From: Clostridiales bacterium
Lineage (GTDB): Bacteria > Bacillota > Clostridia > Oscillospirales > Oscillospiraceae
Assembly (NCBI GenBank): GCA_019421975.1
Contig: JAHZEE010000008.1
Location: 5,451 to 14,355 of the forward strand
Reading direction: 5' to 3'
Length of the DNA stretch: 8,905 nucleotides
The notes under the pieces: generated by a model
Told to the model about the DNA's origin: nothing
What the model saw: the letters and a program-made list of their open reading frames with translations, nothing else
Database searches by the model: none
Shown here: positions 1-7,100 of the stretch, in pieces
Numbering within the stretch: position 1 is the stretch's first letter
Layout: every line of letters starts with the position of its first letter
Translations under genes and position numbers: made by a program

Positions 1-2
1 TG

Positions 3-518
3 ACCCGGCAGATCTGCTGCCTGATTCCGATTTTCTGGCTGTTCTCCAAAGTCAGCCTCAATGATACCTGGTTTGCCTTCCCGATCGCGGAGGTCGTGAC
101 GGGCAGCCTGGGCGTGTTCCTGTATGTACGGCAGCTCCGCGGGTGGCGGCTGTACAACACCAGAAATGCCAAGCAAGACAGAAAGGGCGGCACTGCGATG
201 AAGATGATTACGGCGATTGTCAGCAAGAAGGACACGAATGTGGTGTGCCAGGCGCTCAGCGAGGCCGGGTTCTACTTTACAAAAATGGCCTCGACCGGCG
301 GCTTTCTGACCGCGGGCAACACGACCCTGATGATCGGCACAGAGGACGAGAAGGTGGCGCAGGCGCTCGATGTGATCCGCGCCAACTGTTCCCGCCGCGT
401 GGAGAAGATCTCCTCCAATGTACAGCTGGCAGTGCCCTCGACGGCCTATCCGACAGAGGTATCCGTGGGCGGCGCCACGGTGTTTGTGACAGAAGTAGCG
501 CAGTTTGAAAAAATGTGA
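3..518 (+). CDS. MATE-family transporter C-terminus fused in frame to a DarA-like cyclic-di-AMP receptor domain (5' partial)
   Basis: One open frame runs from the window edge to the TGA at 516-518. The first ~45 residues (starting TRQICCLIPIFWLF, then NDTWFAFPIAEVVTG and a last hydrophobic helix ending in YVRQLRGW) look like the C-terminal two helices of a MATE/NorM-MepA cation-coupled multidrug exporter, a membrane protein. These transporters normally end after a short basic cytosolic tail. Here the tail (about residues 53-65: NTRNAKQDRKGGTA) leads straight into a complete DarA domain with no stop between them. In this frame the transporter cannot end before position 516, so ribosomes translating it should produce a transporter with a cytosolic PII-like cyclic-di-AMP sensor. 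The 5' part of the gene lies outside the window. A base missing from the assembly near 150-197 could mimic a fusion, but the frame on both sides reads as genuine protein. Confidence 0.75.
   Translation, partial: TRQICCLIPIFWLFSKVSLNDTWFAFPIAEVVTGSLGVFLYVRQLRGWRLYNTRNAKQDRKGGTAMKMITAIVSKKDTNVVCQALSEAGFYFTKMASTGGFLTAGNTTLMIGTEDEKVAQALDVIRANCSRRVEKISSNVQLAVPSTAYPTEVSVGGATVFVTEVAQFEKM
198..518 (+). CDS. darA: Cyclic-di-AMP receptor DarA/PstA-like (PII-like), possible internal start
   Basis: These 106 residues cover the full length of the DarA/PstA (YaaQ, DUF970) family, PII-like trimeric cytosolic proteins that bind cyclic-di-AMP at subunit interfaces. Visible hallmarks are the start MKMITAIVSKKD, the TGGFL motif at residues 33-37, GNTT at 40-43 with G47, and the C-terminal GGATVFV strand at 91-97 followed by a short tail. 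Residue 26 is Tyr where the staphylococcal protein, as I remember it, has Arg, so ligand contacts may differ. The ATG at 198 has an AAAGGG Shine-Dalgarno-like stretch 10 bases upstream (182-187), so free DarA could be made by internal initiation besides the fused form. The ATG two codons on (204) is a less likely start. The domain continues the frame of the upstream MATE transporter. Family assignment is firm; whether it exists as a separate protein is not. Confidence 0.85.
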   Translation: MKMITAIVSKKDTNVVCQALSEAGFYFTKMASTGGFLTAGNTTLMIGTEDEKVAQALDVIRANCSRRVEKISSNVQLAVPSTAYPTEVSVGGATVFVTEVAQFEKM

Positions 519-524
519 GTCTCA

Positions 525-554
525 GTCCGGACGGTCCTGGCGGGCCGTCCGGGC
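525..554 (+). terminator. Hairpin terminator after the MATE-DarA gene
   Basis: Seven bases after the stop, 525-537 pairs with 542-554: a core of eight perfect GC-rich pairs (527-534 with 545-552), extended on both sides with two G-T wobbles, and a four-base TGGC loop. It is followed by CTGTTTG, a weak T-tract. This is probably a Rho-independent terminator separating the MATE-DarA gene from the kinase operon, though the poor T-run could allow read-through. I see no convincing promoter between it and the kinase gene. Confidence 0.6.
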
Positions 555-618
555 CTGTTTGTAGCGGCGGGCCGCGCCGGATCTGCCCGCGGAGATGATT
601 CAGAAGGGAAGGGACCGA

Positions 619-1926
619 ATGATACAGATTAATGTGGCGCTGGACCTCTACAGCAGCGCTGTCTGTCTGATCCTGTTTGCCCATCTGGTCGTTCAAAACC
701 GCAGGCTCCGGCCGGACAAGCTCCGCAGCTGCTTTATCCTGATGTGCGCGTTCAATGCGGCGATGTCACTCTGCGATATCACCAACTGGACCTGCGAGGG
801 CCTGGCGAATCCCTGGAATCCGGCGCTGCTGTGGTCTGGCAGCCTGCTCTATTGGCTCTGCGCGGCGCCGCTGCTGCTGGCCTTCACGGCCTATCTGATC
901 GCGTTTCTGGAGCCTCGCGTGCAGCCCAATCGGTGGTTTTGGAGGACTGCGGTGGCGCTTTGCGCGCTGCACATGGCCGGGTGTATCCTCTCCATCTGGA
1001 CTGGCCTCTTTTTTGATATCACAGAGGGAAACTACTATGAGCGCGGGCCGCTGTTCGGCGTCTCACAGGCGATTCCGGCGGCCATCTATCTGCTCGATGT
1101 CATTTTGTTCGTCAGGTACAGAGAAGCGCTGCTGCGCAAGGACTTCTGGATGCTGTCCAGCTACATTATCCTGCCGGTTCTGGCGGAGATCGTGCAGATT
1201 CTCAACTATGGCATCGGGCTGCTCAATACCGGTGTCACCATCGCGCTGCTCATCATCTTTATCAGCGTTCAGACAGACCGGGAGCTGCGGCTGGAGCGGC
1301 AGGAAAAAGCGCTTGCGGAGGCCAGAATCGACACAATGCTCAGCCAGATCCAGCCGCATTTTCTCTACAATGTGCTGACCACAATCCACCGGCTCTGCGA
1401 CCTGGATCCTGAGCAGGCCAAGGCGGCGATCCTGGATTTCTCCCAGTTTCTGCGCGGCAACATGAACTCGCTCACCAGCAAGACTCCGATTCCGTTTGCA
1501 CAGGAGCTGGACCACACCCGAAATTATCTGGATCTGGAGCAGCGCCGTTTCCAGGCGCGGCTGCAGATCCGATATGAGATTGAAGTGCAGGACTTTGTCA
1601 TTCCGCCGCTGACTCTGCAGCCGCTGGTGGAAAATGCGGTGCGGCACGGCGTTCTGCGGCGGGAGACGGGCGGCACTGTCACCATCCGGACGGCACACTC
1701 TGAGGACGCCTGGTATGTTCTGGTGGTGGACGACGGTGTGGGATTTGACCCAGCGGAACAGGCACAGGGGGACCGGATCCATGTGGGCATCTCCAATGTG
1801 CGCGAGCGGCTGGCCGGTCTGTGCGGCGGGACGCTGGAGCTGCACAGTGCGCCAGGGGCCGGGACGACGGCGATGATTACAATCCCAAAAGGGGGAAACG
1901 GACATGAATTATCTCATTCTGGATGA
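619..1926 (+). CDS. Sensor histidine kinase, seven-helix LytS/YesM (GHKL) type
   Basis: An integral membrane kinase of 435 residues that should autophosphorylate and pass phosphate to the regulator encoded next. Seven hydrophobic segments lie near residues 6-25, 36-52, 69-97, 106-132, 147-166, 176-200 and 203-218, followed by a charged coiled-coil-like stretch (220-240). The His_kinase domain has the phosphoacceptor motif QIQPHFLYN with His247. The GHKL ATPase shows an N-box (PLVENAVRHG, Asn339), G1 (DDGVGFD, 371-377), G2 (GISNVRERL, 390-398) and a GAGTTAMI box near 413. There is no extracellular sensor domain of any size, so a signal is probably read within or near the membrane. I chose the ATG at 619 because GGGAAGGG (606-613) sits five bases upstream. 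An in-frame ATG at 595 would add eight residues but has GGAG directly abutting it. The ligand cannot be told from the sequence. Confidence 0.92.
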   Translation: MIQINVALDLYSSAVCLILFAHLVVQNRRLRPDKLRSCFILMCAFNAAMSLCDITNWTCEGLANPWNPALLWSGSLLYWLCAAPLLLAFTAYLIAFLEPRVQPNRWFWRTAVALCALHMAGCILSIWTGLFFDITEGNYYERGPLFGVSQAIPAAIYLLDVILFVRYREALLRKDFWMLSSYIILPVLAEIVQILNYGIGLLNTGVTIALLIIFISVQTDRELRLERQEKALAEARIDTMLSQIQPHFLYNVLTTIHRLCDLDPEQAKAAILDFSQFLRGNMNSLTSKTPIPFAQELDHTRNYLDLEQRRFQARLQIRYEIEVQDFVIPPLTLQPLVENAVRHGVLRRETGGTVTIRTAHSEDAWYVLVVDDGVGFDPAEQAQGDRIHVGISNVRERLAGLCGGTLELHSAPGAGTTAMITIPKGGNGHELSHSG

Positions 1927-2689
1927 TGAGCCGTTGGCGCTGGAGGATCTGGAGGCGGCTTTGCGGCAGGCTGCTCCCGGTGGTATTTTACATGGGTTTT
2001 CCCTTCCCAGCGAGGCCATGAAATTTGTGGAGCACACGCCGGTGGATGTGGCGTTCCTGGATATTGAACTGGGAAGCGCCAGCGGACTGTCCTTCGCAAA
2101 GCAGCTGAAGGACCGGTGGCCAGAGGCGCACATCGTCTTTGTCACGAGCCATGAACAGTATGCAGTCAGCGCGTTTCAGATTCATGCAACGGGCTATCTG
2201 CTCAAGCCGGCCAGCGCAGAACAGATCCGCCGGGAGCTGACCTTCCTCTATGGAGAGGCGGCGCCCCAAAAGCAGGTCGGGGTCCGCACCTTTGGCGGAT
2301 TTGAGGTGCTGGTAGACGGCAAGCCGCTGCGGTTTGGAAGGGCAAAGGCCAAAGAGCTGCTGGCCTATCTGGTGGACCGGCGCGGCATGAGTGTCAGCAA
2401 CAGCGAGGCCTGCGCCGTTTTGTGGGAGGACGCCGCAGGCGGCGCCTCACAGAAGAGCTACTACCGCACCATTGTGACAGAGCTCCGCGCCACCCTGCGC
2501 GCCGCCGGCGTGGAGGAGATCCTCCGGCGGGGATACAACAGCCTGGCGATTGTGCCGGAGCGGCTCGACTGCGACAGCTACCGCTTCTTATCCGGCGATC
2601 CCCAGGCGGTCAACAGCTACCGGCATGACTACCTGCCCAACTACAGCTGGGCGGAATTCTCTGTCGGCGCGCTGGAACAACAGTTTTAA
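1904..2689 (+). CDS. Response regulator, receiver plus SARP-like winged-helix domain
   Basis: A cytosolic transcription factor of 261 residues, the likely partner of the preceding kinase. The N-terminal receiver has the acidic pair D7/D8 (LILDDEP), phosphoacceptor D53 (FLDIEL), the switch T81 (VFVTSHEQYA) and K101 (YLLKPAS), so all key residues are present. After a short linker (about 118-126) comes an OmpR/SARP-type winged helix (about 127-215) beginning VRTFGGFEVLVDGKPLRF and containing KAKELLAYLVDRRG. The last ~45 residues hold only a stub of what would be the larger activation domain of SARP regulators. The gene starts 23 bases inside the kinase gene, with AAAAGGGGG (1887-1895) eight bases ahead of its ATG, so translation is probably coupled. 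Its targets are unknown. The adjacent surface-protein genes, with a dyad in their promoter region, are the obvious candidates. It is not a LytTR-type regulator, the usual partner of LytS-like kinases. Confidence 0.92.
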   Translation: MNYLILDDEPLALEDLEAALRQAAPGGILHGFSLPSEAMKFVEHTPVDVAFLDIELGSASGLSFAKQLKDRWPEAHIVFVTSHEQYAVSAFQIHATGYLLKPASAEQIRRELTFLYGEAAPQKQVGVRTFGGFEVLVDGKPLRFGRAKAKELLAYLVDRRGMSVSNSEACAVLWEDAAGGASQKSYYRTIVTELRATLRAAGVEEILRRGYNSLAIVPERLDCDSYRFLSGDPQAVNSYRHDYLPNYSWAEFSVGALEQQF

Positions 2690-2699
2690 ATCGGTCTCA

Positions 2700-2735
2700 C
2701 AGGCGCCCCCGGGTGGTAACTCCCGGGGGCGCCTG
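2700..2735 (+). terminator. Strong hairpin terminator after the two-component operon
   Basis: Eleven bases past the regulator's stop, 2700-2713 pairs perfectly with 2722-2735 (14 pairs, nearly all G-C) around an eight-base loop (TGGTAACT). Only a short pyrimidine-rich stretch (CTGCTTTCC) follows, so the T-tract is weak, but the stem is strong enough to act as the operon's terminator. It also shows that a GTG start at 2713, which lies inside the stem-loop, is not a credible start for the next gene. Confidence 0.7.
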
Positions 2736-2791
2736 CTGCTTTCCGGCAGAGATACAATATAAAATAGCTGCCCACTGGCCCGGATTCAAAA

Positions 2792-2821
2792 TTTTTAAGA
2801 AAGTACTCGAATTCTTAAAAA
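2792..2821 (+). promoter_or_regulatory. AT-rich perfect inverted repeat, candidate operator
   Basis: TTTTTAAGAA (2792-2801) and TTCTTAAAAA (2812-2821) are exact reverse complements separated by ten bases, so half-site centres are 20 bases apart, about two helical turns. The site lies in an AT-rich island within GC-rich DNA. Its centre is about 55 bases upstream of the TACAAT -10 candidate, that is near -67 relative to a presumed start, a usual position for an activator. The upstream response regulator is a possible ligand (inference). It is not a convincing terminator in either direction because the stem is nearly pure A/T. Confidence 0.45.
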
Positions 2822-2858
2822 ACGAGGGACTTTTGTTGCAGGTTTGTTGCACTGGATT

Positions 2859-2867
2859 TGCTACAAT
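2859..2867 (+). promoter_or_regulatory. Candidate extended -10 promoter for the secreted-protein genes
   Basis: TGCTACAAT matches an extended -10 (TGnTAnAAT), five of six bases fitting TATAAT. The only -35-like hexamer is TTGCAG (2836-2841) at 20 bases, too far for a good housekeeping promoter. A weak -35 with an extended -10 suits an activator-dependent promoter. Transcription would begin near 2874 and give a leader of about 105 bases carrying the palindrome cluster. Another TACAAT at 2753-2758 has no -35 partner. Confidence 0.4.
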
Positions 2868-2886
2868 GATTCCAACTAAGTCGGAC

Positions 2887-2950
2887 ATGGAATGCGCGGA
2901 AAGGGGGATCCCCCTTTCTTGGAGAAAGCGTTGCTTTCTCCAAATTCCAT
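2887..2950 (+). repeat. Palindrome cluster able to fold as a three-way junction
   Basis: Three nested inverted repeats are packed into 64 bases. An outer stem pairs ATGGAAT (2887-2893) with ATTCCAT (2944-2950). Inside it lie a perfect 20-base palindrome (2899-2918, centred on GGGGGATCCCCC) and an 11-pair hairpin (2919-2929 with 2933-2943, loop GTT). The hairpins abut each other and the second abuts the outer stem, with only five unpaired bases (2894-2898). In RNA the self-complementary palindrome would need a small loop at its centre. It lies in the presumed leader just before the ribosome binding site of the next gene. It may be a small mobile palindromic element or an RNA control structure; I do not recognise a named family. 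Confidence 0.6.
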
Positions 2951-2962
2951 TGGACGCGGAAA
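2895..2962 (+). repeat. 8-base direct repeats flanking the palindrome cluster, possible target-site duplication
   Basis: CGCGGAAA occurs at 2895-2902 and again at 2955-2962, exactly 60 bases apart. Collapsing one copy and the intervening 52 bases would rejoin codons for MECAEKRRLGGMGLLLMAVL in the frame of the downstream secreted protein, a normal signal peptide with a basic n-region. This is what an insertion of a short palindromic element with target duplication would leave. The element lacks clear terminal inverted repeats, so chance remains possible. Confidence 0.35.
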
Positions 2963-2979
2963 AGAGGAGGCTTGGAGGC

Positions 2980-4116
2980 ATGGGACTGCTTCTGATGGCG
3001 GTTCTGACCTGTGTGGGCCTGGGCGTGACAGCCAGCGCGGCGGAACCAGAGTGCGTCGCCCGCTATTACGCCAGGACGGGCTGGGAGGAGCATGGCGCTT
3101 GCATTGAGCTGTGGGGCGATCCGGATCTCTATCCATCGGATCTGAGAGATCTTGGCGCACCGGCATTGGGCCAGCTTTGGCCCGGCACTGAGATGAGAGC
3201 TTATAAAACGGGCGGCAGCAATTGGTCGTCACCGGGAAGCGGAGCCCCCACAACCAGCTGGGCCCAGGTCACCGTTCAGGGCAAAACCTATGATCTTTTC
3301 AAGGAGGAACCCACCGGGATTATCCTCAAAGAGGGAGACAAGGTTGTTGTGGAGACGGGGTGCTATACAAACTACGGGGGACCCTTTGGTGGAAGCATTT
3401 TCCCATATTATTACGAGGCGACGGTAGACTACCGCAACCAGAAGAGCAGCTTTGAGATTCAGGCGGACAGCGCGGACGGGTTCACCGCAGGCACGCAGGT
3501 TCAGATCCCGTTCCAGGTTCAGACGGACCGCTCCCAGAACAATGTGACCATTTCTCTGGTGGATCTGGACGACAATACGGTGGTCTACGGCTCCGTCAAA
3601 GCGGATTTGACGGCCGGCACCCCGAAGGACCTCGCCATCACCTGCGCCAAGCTGCCGGCGGGCACATACGGGTTCACCGTGGAACACGAGGCGCAGATCA
3701 ACGGCGGCTACCGGTACATCCCGCCGACCGGCACGGTTGGCGATGAAATCACAGTGGTGCGCGCCGACCGGGAGCTGTCGGTCGTGTACAACACCGCAGA
3801 TGTCATCTGGGCCAGCGGTCCGGCAGCGGTCGAGTGTACGGTGCGCTCCAATGGAGCGGGAACGGCAACCGTGCAGCTGGCGGATGCGAACGGGGCTCCG
3901 GCCGCCGAGAAGACGGTCAGCCTGGCGGACACCGGAAACGGGTACTCCGCCGTGGTGAGCTTCACGGACATCCCCTTTGGAATCTATACGGCAAAGGCTG
4001 AGACGGCAGAGGACGACTATTTTAACCAGGCGTCTGCAGAGGCCGCGAATTCCATCGCCGTTCGGAGCAACCTGGTGCTTCGGACCAGCGGTTATATCAG
4101 GGCGACCGCAATCTGA
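2980..4116 (+). CDS. Probable secreted protein of unknown function with Ig-like C-terminal part
   Basis: A 378-residue protein with a hydrophobic N-terminus (MGLLLMAVLTCVGLG) and a cleavage-like TASA|AEPE around residue 20, so probably exported. About 22-155 is a Cys- and aromatic-containing region (C25, C41, C128; IELWGDPDLYPSDL, YDLFKEEPTGIILKEGD) that I do not recognise. About 158-262 and 263-364 look like two beta-sandwich modules, with VTISLVDLDDNTVVYG, LPAGTYGFTVEH, GTATVQLADANG and IPFGIYTAKAET resembling bacterial Ig-like strands. There is no sortase motif, S-layer homology domain or C-terminal membrane segment; it stops abruptly after RTSGYIRATAI, so it may be truncated. The ATG at 2980 is chosen because AGAGGAGG (2963-2970) precedes it by nine bases. 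Its n-region would then lack Lys/Arg, whereas in-frame upstream starts (TTG 2950, ATG 2887) would include KRR. It lies 73 bases before the giant surface-protein gene, probably in the same transcript. Confidence 0.7.
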   Translation: MGLLLMAVLTCVGLGVTASAAEPECVARYYARTGWEEHGACIELWGDPDLYPSDLRDLGAPALGQLWPGTEMRAYKTGGSNWSSPGSGAPTTSWAQVTVQGKTYDLFKEEPTGIILKEGDKVVVETGCYTNYGGPFGGSIFPYYYEATVDYRNQKSSFEIQADSADGFTAGTQVQIPFQVQTDRSQNNVTISLVDLDDNTVVYGSVKADLTAGTPKDLAITCAKLPAGTYGFTVEHEAQINGGYRYIPPTGTVGDEITVVRADRELSVVYNTADVIWASGPAAVECTVRSNGAGTATVQLADANGAPAAEKTVSLADTGNGYSAVVSFTDIPFGIYTAKAETAEDDYFNQASAEAANSIAVRSNLVLRTSGYIRATAI

Positions 4117-4119
4117 GAA

Positions 4120-4146
4120 AGCTTGCGCCGCTTGGCGCTGAAAGCT
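4120..4146 (+). other. Intergenic hairpin between the two exported-protein genes
   Basis: AGCTT (4120-4124) pairs with AAGCT (4142-4146), and inside it GCGCC (4125-4129) pairs with GGCGC (4134-4138) around a GCTT loop, leaving a three-base bulge. No T-run follows, so it is unlikely to terminate transcription. It may stabilise or space the two cistrons. Confidence 0.35.
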
Positions 4147-4155
4147 ATAAAACCA

Positions 4156-4170
4156 AACGGCCGTGCCGTT
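4156..4170 (+). other. Small hairpin just ahead of the giant gene's ribosome binding site
   Basis: AACGGC (4156-4161) pairs with GCCGTT (4165-4170) around a CGT loop and ends five bases before AAGGAGA (4176-4182), the ribosome binding site of the next gene. There is no T-tract, so it is not a terminator; it could protect the 5' end or affect ribosome access. Confidence 0.3.
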
Positions 4171-4175
4171 AAGAA

Positions 4176-4182
4176 AAGGAGA
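4176..4182 (+). promoter_or_regulatory. Ribosome binding site fixing the start of the giant surface protein
   Basis: AAGGAGA lies seven bases ahead of the ATG at 4190, which opens a textbook signal peptide. Site and signal peptide agree on this start. Confidence 0.8.
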
Positions 4183-4189
4183 GATACAT

Positions 4190-7100
4190 ATGCATAAGCG
4201 AATCCTCAGTCTGCTTCTCGTGCTGGCAATGGTTGTCAGCATGATGCCGACTGCGTTCGCGGCCAATCCCGGAGGCGGAACCATCACCGCCGGGACGGAC
4301 ACCGTGCTGGAGGTCGGAAAGACCTATCGGCTGGTGGTCGAGGGCCTGACGGGAACAGATCAGGCGGAACTGGTCTACGGTACCGACTATCAGGTCGAAA
4401 GCGCCTCGGCGTGGCAAGCCAGCAATGGCGACACCTGGGGCGAGGCAGTCGGCACCTTCGACGAGAGCGACGGCAGCCTGACGGTCACGCCCACGGCGGA
4501 GGGCACCCAGTACCGTGTCACAGTGCACTTCATTGGGAACTTCGCGGGCAACGATCCGCTGACGCTGACCTATGGCGTGAGCGCCGGCGGAACGGATCCG
4601 GAGCCGGTACAGCGGCAGCAGAGCCAGACCACGCTGACCGTGACCGATGCCGCGGACCAGGAGGTGGACGCGGACCCGGTGAAGGAGTATGAGACGCTGA
4701 CCCTGCTGGCCGAGGTGGAGAACGCCGACGGCACTGCGGCGGCAGACGGCGGCTCGGTCACCTTCTATGCCGGCGGCAGAGCGCTGGCCACAGTCCCCGT
4801 GATTGTACAGAGCACGAGCGCGACGGCGGCAGTCTCCTATACCGTCCCCGCGTATCAGGTGGACGGACTGACCCTGGAGGCGCACTATCAGGGCTCGTCC
4901 ACCTATGCCGCATCCAGCGACAGCAAGACAATCTCCATTTCCTCTGTCACGCTTGATGGCAGCGGTGTGTCCCTGCAGGCTGCGCCTGCACTGACGGCCG
5001 GCGTGGAGAGCACCCTCTCGCTGGCGGATGCTGTAAAGGACACCGCAGGGCGGACCCTGACGGAAAATAAGGATTACACCGTTGTCTACTATGAGAACAA
5101 GGGCAACGGCCTGTGGCTGCCGGTGACGGGCGCTGCCGTCACGCCGGCCGCGGACGGCTATGCCTATATGGCCCGCATTCTGCCGGCCGGGGAATACACA
5201 CAGGGCGGCTTCGAGACCGACCCCATCGGCAATGTGCAGCGCCAGGATCCGGGGGCTTCCGATCTGCAGACGGATGCGGCGGAGCTCTGGCAGGGCCAGG
5301 CCGCGGTCTATACGGCGTCGTTTGAGAATGCCGCCGGCGGCAGTGTGGATTTCTACTATGAAAAAGATGGCGTCAAGGTCTTTGCCGGCACGGTCCCGCT
5401 GGTGGACACTGCGGCAAGCTGCGCCATTATCTTCCCGGAGGCGGGCACCTATGTGGTCTCCGCCGTCTACTCCGGCAGCAGCCTCTACAATGGCGCGGAG
5501 GCATCTGTTGCAGACCAGGCGGTGCAGTCGACCACCCTGGACGCCACGGCCACAGTGACCGGCACGCTGGCACTGGGAGAGGACTGTGAGCTGTCGCTGA
5601 CGGTCCAGGCGAACGGCGGCGACACCTATGATGCCGACGACTATATTGTCGTCTGGGAGCAGAATGACGGCAGCGGCTGGGCCGAGTTCCAGCGCGGCGG
5701 CGAGCGCGCCACGGTCCGCCCGGACAGCAATGACTGGAGCTACCGCGTGGTGCTCTATCCTGCGGGCGACTACAAAGAGCCGGCCAACGGCATTGTCTCT
5801 GCCCCCATCACCGCGGCCGGCGCGGCGCGGATTCAGACGCTGCTTGCGCTGAGCGCGGAGAACGAGACGCCCTTTGAGGACCGGACAATCACGCTGACCG
5901 CCGCCATCACGGATGGGGACGGCCAGAAGGTCTCCGGCGGCTATGTGACCTTCACCATGCCGGACGGCACAGAGGCCGATGTGGCGGTCGATGTGACGGG
6001 CACCGCGGTGCTGACCCTTCCCGCGCCGGCCTATGGCGCGGCAGAGGAATACAAGGCGCAGTACATGGGCGACGGCGTGCTCTATCGTGAGAGCGCCGAG
6101 GAAACGCTGGAGATCACCAGCCGCTCGATTCAGATTGTCACCTCCGGCGGCCTGGAGATTCTGGATGAGAAGACAAACGCGGCCTACACCGCAGTGGCCG
6201 GCGAGACGGCAACCCTGAAGCTGCCGGACCTGTATGAGCAGGGCCAGCAGACCGCGCTGCAGTATGGCGAGGACTACACGGTCACCTGGTATGTGTGCAC
6301 CGATGAGGTCACCTGGCAGCTGCTGGGGACGGGCGAGACCATGGAGGTCAAGCCGGAGAAGAACACCGACCAGTACAAGGCGGTTGCCATGCCGGCGGGC
6401 GACTATAAAAAGCCGGTGGACGGCGTGATCTTCCTGACCACCAAGGGCGAGCTGGTCGTCACCAAGATGGAGCTGACCCGCGAGCCCACCGGCACGGTCT
6501 ATGTGGGCAACACGGTCACGGTGACCGCGACCGTCCAGCAGGCGGCCGACGACGAGGCTGTCCCGGCGGGCAATGTGTATTTCATCGATGCGGCAACCGG
6601 CGCGCAGCTGGCTGTGCAGCCGCTGGATCAGAATGGCCAGGCGTCCTACCGCTTTAAGGTGGAGAGCATCGATCCGGTGAGCATCCGTGCGGAGTACGCC
6701 GGCACGGGCAAATATGCGCCCTGCCAGAGCGAGCAGGATCTGTCCTTCACCCCCAGCGCCGCCACCATCCAGGCGGCCAGCGATCAGCTGATCGTGACAG
6801 GGGAGCTGGACGCAGGCGGCAAGCTGAAGGTCGGCACGACCTACACACTGACGCTGCCGGAGATTCAGGACGCGGCGGACGCCGCGCAGGTCCTGGAGCT
6901 CAATAAGCACTATACAGTGGTCTGGATGTCCAGAAACGAGGATGGCTCCTGGAGCCGTCTGGAGGTCGAGGGCAATGCAGGCAACAGCATCCAGGTGACC
7001 CCGGGCCACGAGAATGCGGCCTATACTGCGGTGGTCTATCCGCGCTACGCAGAGGCGGATAACTCCTATTATACAGAGCCCCGCGGCGGCATTGCCATGC

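Noticed and set aside
567..590. GCGGGC...GCCCGC inverted repeat before the kinase gene.
   Set aside because: Only six pairs with a 12-base loop in very GC-rich DNA and no T-run; easily expected by chance.
595..618. ATG at 595 as start of the histidine kinase.
   Set aside because: GGAG abuts it with no spacing, whereas the in-frame ATG at 619 has GGGAAGGG at five bases and begins just before the first membrane helix.
1063..1905. A 280-codon minus-strand frame under the histidine kinase gene.
   Set aside because: In-register antisense shadow of a gene with all kinase motifs intact; the translated product has no coherent domain.
2753..2765. TACAATATAAAAT as a promoter -10 region.
   Set aside because: No -35-like sequence at 16-18 bases upstream; that position is occupied by the terminator stem.
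2713..2979. Extension of the secreted protein to a GTG at 2713, adding 89 residues.
   Set aside because: The GTG lies inside the terminator stem-loop of the upstream operon, has no ribosome binding site, and the added residues would span the promoter and operator candidates; the hydrophobic export signal begins only at 2980.
4117..4189. Terminator between the two exported-protein genes.
   Set aside because: Both hairpins are short and neither is followed by a T-tract, so co-transcription is the simpler reading.
3229..4302. A 357-codon minus-strand frame under the secreted-protein gene.
   Set aside because: Same in-register antisense effect. It crosses the intergenic gap and the start of the giant gene, has no plausible ribosome binding site and no recognisable domain.
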